The notes beneath the pieces were generated by a model, which was not told the DNA's origin, ran no database searches, and saw only the letters and a program-made list of their open reading frames with translations. Shown one piece after another: positions 58,051-64,000 of a stretch of DNA of 64,000 bases. This stretch comes from Corythucha ciliata (Eukaryota > Arthropoda > Insecta > Hemiptera > Tingidae): contig CM075939.1 of NCBI GenBank assembly GCA_038030265.1, positions 46,109,253-46,173,252 on the forward strand, in the 5' to 3' direction. Within the stretch, counting starts at the first letter, position 1. Each line of letters opens with the position of its first letter. A program made the position numbers and the translations under genes.

Positions 58051-58582
58051 GTAATCACTTCAGCTTTGGTTGGGCCTTATTATGGGGTCGTTGTACTGTG
58101 TTGGGGTCTTCTTGGTGGGTTTGGAGTTTGGCCGCGATTGGTGCTTTCCTGTGGGTTTTTATAGGCCTTTCGAGAAGGAAACCCCAAGGACTAGTAGGAT
58201 TTCAAGGTGGCACTGGGTCTGCTACTCACCCAGGTGGAAAGGGCCTCATTTAGTTTCATCCCTGGACTCGAATATTCTCTCCACGGTTCTGGTATCGAAA
58301 GTGGTCATAAATGAGCGTTTGGCCTTGCCATTCCGGTCAATTTTTTCAACTCCGTAGTCGACAGTAGTTTCTCGACAACCATAGTCCTCGGGAGTGGAGG
58401 CTCTTCCACCACCAGGTGACCACTACCTTTATACGTTCTGAAAACTGTGCAAGTTGCCCAAAATGGGTGCGTCCATTCGTCGTTTGACCAAAATCAAAGC
58501 TTTTCCCGGTTCTCACGATGCATTGTGGAGGGGCGCGCAACAAATTTTTATGGTCCAATGGGAGAGGGCGTTACCGTGAAAA

Positions 58583-58597
58583 GGTTGAGAACCACTG
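58583..58597 (-). repeat. hAT-type terminal motif (single end)
   Basis: GGTTGAGAACCACTG is the reverse complement of CAGTGGTTCTCAACC, a terminus found in many animal hAT elements. No partner end was found upstream. Confidence 0.45.
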
Positions 58598-58759
58598 GAC
58601 TAGCCGGTCACGATGGACAGCGGCGGATGAAGGCTCACGAGTCTCGTTCACCATGCCCCCAACTTTTATCCCATGCACGCGTCTTACGGACTTTTATCAC
58701 GCGCAAAGTACGGAACAAGCCGCGAGGAAACCTGGAATAAGCACTATTCCTGAATTTTG

Positions 58760-59330
58760 AACCATGAATTTGCAATTCTTCTTAACTTTAACCACCAGCC
58801 TCCCCCCCCCCCCCAATGTTGGTGTGCTACCTGGGATTTCTTAATTTTAGCCGCAAACTGGTCTCCAAAAACCTCGAATTTTTAACGAGTTTTCTCCAAA
58901 TGTTAACCGCAAATTAGTGCATTTTGTTAATTTTAGCCGCAGAGAGCAATTTTTAACGATTTTAACCGCGAATCAGCACTTTTTTCGCAATTTTATCCTC
59001 GACTTATCGATTTTTCTCGACGCTGACACTCGAATCAACACTTTCCACATTAGCTTGAAGCCTCAATTTCGTTTTTCATTTCAGCCTTCAGGTACCACGT
59101 ATTAGTGTTTTTTCCTCAATCATAGCGGCCAAATTTTGCTCTTTTTGTCTATTTTAGCGGCAAATTGTGTTTTTCTGTTTTCTCCTCAAATGAACCCTTT
59201 TCCTCAAATTGTACTGTCCATTAACGTTTTTTTTTTTTCATTTTAACTTCGGATATGTCACAAGAACAGCAAACTAGCGATTTTTTAAAATTTCAGCTGT
59301 GTTTTGAAGTCCTGCGTGAACCGCGAATAC
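58760..59330 (-). repeat. Degenerate ~30-base array, reverse orientation
   Basis: Plus-strand units with CCGCAAATTAGTGC and TTTTTCGCAATTTTA, about 15 copies, plus a C run at 58801-58814. Confidence 0.75.
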
Positions 59331-59339
59331 CGCGAACAC

Positions 59340-60800
59340 CGAAATCTAGGCAGTTGACTCTGTTGTACTAACGGCGTTACAATTTTTCTGTAATGGATTA
59401 GCGAATAAGCGGATTTCGTTACTTTAATGAGCCAGGAAGTCATGTTTGACCGTTTCCAGCCCACACGAGTGACTGTGACGAGGACACAGTCAGTGGTTTC
59501 ACGGCCAATAATTAATCAATTTTGAATAGTAAATAGAGGCGAATGTTTCGTTTTTTAGGCTAGATTAAACGGTTTTCAGAGACCAAATAGCCTGTTTCAG
59601 CGGCACAAATTGACAGTTTTTAACCAGTAATATACGCGTTTTATAGCACGCATTTTCAGCTTGAATATTCAGTTTCTGGGGCAGAATTGTAATCCTCTAC
59701 AAATTTGTCATGTAGAAATTATTTTATCCTCCGCAAACTTACGGACCGAATAATTCCGTCAAAAATCACTTAGTTTATCGTTCTCCTATTACGAGTACAA
59801 ATGAGTCACGAACAAACCCAAGATGCATTAATTAAAACGAAACATTGAAGGCGTATCATTTTTCGTTCGTCCATGGAATTATGTCTCGGAATACTTAAAC
59901 CGCAGGGCTTTATGCCCTTCCTTTTTAATGAAACCGTAGTATAATAGAGAATCCTTCTCCATCCATTACGCGTATTATTATAATTTGAAAGCCAGGAAGA
60001 TACCGAGGGATTTGAATTTCAGGTTTTAAGCCCTCCCCCCCCACCTCTCGGCCATTGGGGAGGGACGTTTCCCTCCGTACCACAGATAATTAATCAAAAC
60101 CCATTCGGAAATCTCTCCCCCCCCCCCCTCCGATCATTCCCCTCACCGACGTTATTCCAGTAGTTTTATGGCGGTAAGACCTCTTCCTTCCTCCTCATCC
60201 TCCTCACCCCCCCCCACCATTGAATGGGTCTCTTCGATTAACAACCTCTCAGCTTGGAAAATTCTGTAGTAACAACCCTCAACCCTCGCAGGCAGGACTG
60301 TTGGAAAAAACTAAAAAAGAGGCACGTCTGGGTGAGAAGAGGGTGACATGGCAGAAAATTGCACGAGTCCAGAATATTTAGTAGTTCTTTTTTCTTAAAG
60401 GAAAAAAAGAGCACTTGACGGAATACAGAAAGATTCTGTGGTAAATTGGACTATTATAGGGCAAAAGTACAGCATGACAAAACGTATGTGTGTTTGGGGG
60501 GGAGGGCACACTTTTTCTTTTCTCCATTGCACCATCTGCAAACGTGGGAAATCGATTATTTATCTTACAGACACTTGGACTTACCTTAAATTTTTCTGGG
60601 CAGGCAAAGTTTTGAGTTTTCAAGAGTGACAGTTGAAGAGCGCATGGCTGTTGGGGGGGGGGGGGTGTTTTAGTTTTGAAACTTGTACAATTTGTAGTTT
60701 AAGTGTTTGAGTTTCGTCTTTTTCCTAGGAGGGAGTCTCTCTTCCAACATTCTCAAAATTATTGACATTGCCTTCGAGAAATAAAATTTCCTCTTTTTTT
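59340..60800. other. No gene seen
   Basis: A short stretch of fourth-type repeats (59560-59760) is followed by unique-looking, C- and G-run-rich sequence (60034-60041, 60117-60128, 60653-60664). No domain-bearing frame. Confidence 0.45.
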
Positions 60801-60803
60801 CAG

Positions 60804-61033
60804 CTGCAGAGTTTCTCGTTGAAGCGTATCATTTAAGAACAATACGGGACATGTTCACCTGTCCAGTTCAAGTCCTAAAGAGATCGAGAGCTTTTCAAAG
60901 TCCTCGAGGGCTGTGCAGCAGTTATCCTGCGTTCTTGGAGACGGCTGAGAGTTGCCCTAAAAGGGGACCGTTTGCCCCCATCGTTCATGTTATATCTCAG
61001 CTAGGGCCATTCGTGTTATATTTCACATCGTGA
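60804..61033 (+). CDS. Candidate terminal exon, unrecognised protein (weak)
   Basis: A strong-looking acceptor (CCTCTTTTTTTCAG, ending 60803) is followed by a frame open for about 75 codons: AEFLVEAYHLRTIRDMFTCP, then PVQVLKRSRAFQSPRGLCSS and onward to a TGA at 61031. The composition is not low-complexity. No upstream exon, poly(A) signal or known domain supports it. A GTAAGG donor-like site at 61057 lies beyond the stop. Confidence 0.2.
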
Positions 61034-61059
61034 ACGCCGAATTCGCCAGTAACAACGTA

Positions 61060-62070
61060 AGGAACTGTACAGAACACAACATAAAAAGTTTTGTATTTTT
61101 TACCTTCCCTGAAGATCGTTTATCTCTCCATCAAGCGCCTCCACCCAGCACAGTTTGGGTTTCCCTTTTTTCCCCACCGAAAAAACGATCTTACAAACTG
61201 TTTCAAAAGATAAGAATAAAAGTGGGTCGAGAGAGCTTTACCGGTAAACAGTATTAACTTGGTTGATGTCCTTTTCGTTGACTGAATAACAAGTATGTAC
61301 CCCCTCCATCCCCCAGCCACAACCCCCACAGCCTATTTCTATCCAAACAATGCACGTAGGACTTTTTCTCCCTTTGTTGTTCAAAGTTTTTCCCTTGATA
61401 TCTACGTTTATGTCTTACTCATTCAACCAAATATCGACATTGCGTGTAAATGATGTGTGAAAGGAGAGGGAAACCCCTCCGCCCCGTTTCAACATCACTC
61501 CACAGATTATGAATTTTATAATAGTTGTCAAGCAGGTTCATTATAGGTTTTTATAGGCATCAGATTCACGTGGTTCAAAGTTTTCCAAGGTGTCGAATAG
61601 ATTCCGTTTTACCTTGTTCGGTTGGTCAGAATTGTTTAGGAGACACTTTTGTAACAGAACAACAGCGTCCAGGCGTCTACCAGCAGGTTACCTCTTTTTT
61701 CTAGCCCTTATTTAGACTTACAAATGATTCAAAACCTCCGTGTGTAACGATAAATCATTTATCCCTTTTCTTCTGTCCCTTAGCAATTTATCTATCGGTA
61801 ACCTTCTCCCCTTCCCCCCTCATCATGCGAAAACCACCATTTCTCTTACAGACCTCTATCACTCATTTGTATTTCTCTCCTAGCCTCTTCGTTCTAATTA
61901 GTCGCACAGTTTATGCCGACCATTTTTTTTTTCTCTCTGTTCTTGAACTGTTTTACCTCTTTGACTCCACCCATACCCCACCAACATTGTGTTACTGGAA
62001 TTCTCTCGGAATTTTAAATGAAGGCTTCGTTATTAATGCTTTTTGAGCCCCAGACAAAACGAAAGAAAAA
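61060..62070. other. No gene seen
   Basis: Pyrimidine-rich non-coding sequence; short frames only. This is the region downstream of the minus-strand gene that ends at 62076. Confidence 0.45.
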
Positions 62071-62075
62071 AAGGG

Positions 62076-63143
62076 TTACGCTCTGAATAATGTACACGAT
62101 TTTATTCGGCGTCTTTTGTTTCCTTCTCTAATATTTCGGAATATTCTGTAAGCTATAAGGAGGGAAGATCGCGTTTTATTTTTGTTGGCAGCAATAATAA
62201 GTTCAATTTTTAATATCACCTTGCGATTTTCACCCATGAAAATATCGATTTCACTCATAAGCTTCGTAATTTTAGAATCTCGTTCACTATCCGAAGGGTC
62301 TAACGTTGTCGCGTCGCGAACGAAGCGCCTAAACGAAATCGACTTTTTCGAATCACCACCACCGCCCACTTCCGTCTCTTTGACCGGATGACGCGATCCC
62401 AATATGTCGAGTTCGGATTTCGTTAGTTTAAAAATCCTGCCGCATTACAGGGAAAGTGCTTTCAGACGAAATTTATAAATTTAAATTCGTCATATAGTAC
62501 CAACGAACTTTTGGTAGCGCACTAAGGACTCGTGCAGTGATTTAACGCACTCCGTCGAGTTAACGGCTCGTTGCATTTTCATTTCACTGCTTCGCAAATG
62601 GTTGTCAATATTGTAACAGGTGACGCCGTCTAATATTTCGCTTTTTGGTCCCGGGCTTTAGCGGAATCGTAAAAAAGAAAATGAAGGAAATTGCCTGAGA
62701 ATTAAACCTCTTTTTTTTCTTTCATTACCTCGCGTTCTTTTTATCGTGATTCAAACTATCGAGAAGTTTCCCAGTTTTTTCATACACCTCCTTTCCCTCT
62801 TTCACCATCACTTTAAGCTCTCTCAATTTATCGTTGGCGTCATCTCTTAATTTGCCGTAGAGGGCGAATAATTTTTCGAAATTGACCAATTCGTCGCGGA
62901 CGTCACTGTTGGTTGTATCGGCGGCGGACAGGCGACGAAGCTGAAGTTGAGTTAAAGGTCTGTGAATTGATAGGTGTGGAGGAGGGAGGAAATTAGTGAT
63001 TTTGGGTGACAAGGGGAAGGGGTGATTAGGCCGATATGGTACTCGTTCTCTTTTGCCGTTGGATTTCGACTGATTAAATCGTTGATTTGGCGTAGGTCGC
63101 GTTCGACTTTTGAAACCAAGTCGTTCTCGTTTTCATGATACAT
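62076..63143 (-). CDS. Three-exon gene, 230-residue charged coiled-coil-like protein, unknown function
   Basis: Minus-strand exons: 63143-63043 (ATG start), 62959-62729 and 62436-62076. Intron 1 (83 bases) runs GTACC to TTCACAG after a pyrimidine tract; intron 2 (292 bases) runs GTAATG to GCGGCAG. Both junctions keep frame (NE|PLTQLQLRR and NAR|IFKLTKSELD), which chance would rarely give twice. The protein begins MYHENENDLVSKVERDLRQI. Residues ~50-105 are charged and heptad-like (ELVNFEKLFALYGKLRDDAN, KLRELKVMVKEGKEVYEKTG), then come a Gly run, SKKSISFRRFVRD, and a second amphipathic stretch (SKITKLMSEIDIFMGENRKV). No signal peptide, membrane span or known domain is recognised. Structure of this kind suits a subunit of a complex, but that is inference. 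An AATAAA within the last codons (62106-62101 on minus) makes the exact 3' end uncertain. Confidence 0.7.
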
Positions 63144-63655
63144 TTTTCTTCTTTTTTTTTTACTGTTACGTACCTCAGAGAAATGATATGAAACTCCAGT
63201 CATGTGTAAATATTTACATTTACTCTCCAACGCACCGTAATTATTTGAATGATTCACAAAAACCATTCATAATTCTGCCCTTTATAAAATGATGTTTGAA
63301 CTTGAAACTGATTTTGTACCAAGAAGACATTTTGTACCAAGAACTTGAACATTGCTCCTGAATGAATTTTCTATTCAAAAAGCTCAATTTTTCATTGGAA
63401 ATCCGTCCATTGTGTCTAAAAACTGACAAAGTAGCGTGGAAACTGTCTATTTAACCCGAAAAAATTTTTTTTTGTGCTGACAACTGTACAGATTTGCCTT
63501 CCGCCACCTCGCAAACACTTTATCCTGCATTAAAACGTATCTATAGCTACGATGGGGACAATGTTGCACTTGGAAAGAAGGACCCTGTTATAAAAGAAGA
63601 GTTTCTTACAACCCCCACAGCCCGACCCCACTGAAGCGGCGGTAGCCCTCGATGG
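63144..63655. other. Upstream of the minus-strand gene; no gene seen
   Basis: The frame of exon 1 continues open upstream to about 63266 without a better start. The rest is AT-rich and shows no promoter element I would call. Confidence 0.4.
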
Positions 63656-63659
63656 TGTA

Positions 63660-63870
63660 ATGGACACTATACAAACGCCAATTCGCGGTTATCGGAGGCA
63701 CCATCACGACTAAAATGGAGAGAAACGCTCTTCGTGGCTAAAATGGTGAAAAACGCTCATTTTTTAGTCGAAAATCACTTATGTAGGCTGTTCATGGGGC
63801 AAGTCCAGGGCTACAAAATAGAGTAAAAACGTTACGGGCGACAGAAATTGAGAAAAAGGTTTAGTTTGAG
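63660..63870 (+). repeat. Degenerate ~30-base array, forward
   Basis: Units with CCAATTCGCGG, GACTAAAATGGAGAGAAACG and CGTGGCTAAAATGGTG. It ends beside CAGTGGCGTAGTT at 63874, which looks like another hAT-type end continuing out of the window. Confidence 0.7.
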
Positions 63871-64000
63871 GCAGTGGCGTAGTTCCCCCTCTCTTGTATT
63901 AAAGCTTTTTAAGAAGGAAAATTACAGTGAAAAACAACGTTAATGAATAGTAGGTACTTTCATTGTTTCGCTTAGTGATACACAAGGGTAGAAAACCTAA

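Noticed and set aside
58070..58760. Open frames of 80-97 codons on both strands
   Set aside because: No domain or splice logic; the only clear signal is a single hAT-type end at 58583-58597.

Overview
The window is nuclear DNA of an animal, most likely an invertebrate and plausibly an arthropod. The basis is small spliced genes with GT-AG introns of about 60-90 bases, AATAAA signals, long stretches without genes, and remains of hAT, MULE, Harbinger-like, BEL/Pao and non-LTR elements. There is no operon structure, no prokaryotic gene density and no CRISPR array. I cannot name the species.

Genes. Three protein genes can be assembled with confidence from splice sites and reading phase. Two are paralogous six-exon CRAL-TRIO (Sec14-like) lipid-transfer genes that point at each other: one at 42.3-43.6 kb (+), the other at 52.9-54.2 kb (-). 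All intron positions and phases match, and five of six exon lengths are identical. The third is a three-exon gene at 62.1-63.1 kb (-) for a charged, probably coiled-coil protein of 230 residues that I do not recognise. Three further exon candidates (10.3-11.6, 23.57-23.69 and 60.8-61.0 kb, all +) are weak.

Mobile elements. 0.7 kb: end of a non-LTR reverse transcriptase. 1.4-3.2 kb: a Mutator-like element with a broken FLYWCH/MULE transposase and two facing arrays of a subterminal motif at 33-34 base spacing. 11.8-13.6 kb: a Harbinger-like element with TTA duplications. 16.2-17.5 kb (-): a decayed BEL/Pao pol. 17.8-18.2 kb: a foldback element with GATTG duplications. 18.98-20.92, 24.87-26.16, and 29.29-31.78 kb (the last with a second element nested in it): hAT-like elements, three of them with exact 8-bp target duplications. 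37.5-40.1 kb: a 2.6-kb element with terminal inverted repeats of unknown superfamily, carrying six copies of a ~142-bp repeat. 56.2-58.05 kb: a 17-bp minisatellite and two related modules around an R1-like retrotransposon fragment.

Repeat background. About 10 kb is made of a very degenerate ~30-base unit with core AATTCGCGGCTAAAATTGAG, in both orientations. It fills the inside of hAT-like elements whose terminal repeats differ from each other. Where two copies of one element can be compared, the array units match one to one, so the array existed before the element spread. Related arrays with other units occupy much of 17.5-21.5, 35.7-37.2, 40.9-42.0 and 55.2-56.1 kb. The rest (4.4-7.6, 9.6-11.7, 13.7-16.2, 21.5-23.5, 26.4-29.3, 31.8-35.5, 43.6-46.9 and 59.8-62.0 kb) is single-copy-looking non-coding DNA, rich in poly-T, poly-A and unusually many runs of 8 or more G or C.

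The window is therefore gene-poor and repeat-rich. The lipid-transfer pair and the small coiled-coil gene are islands in a nested record of transposition.
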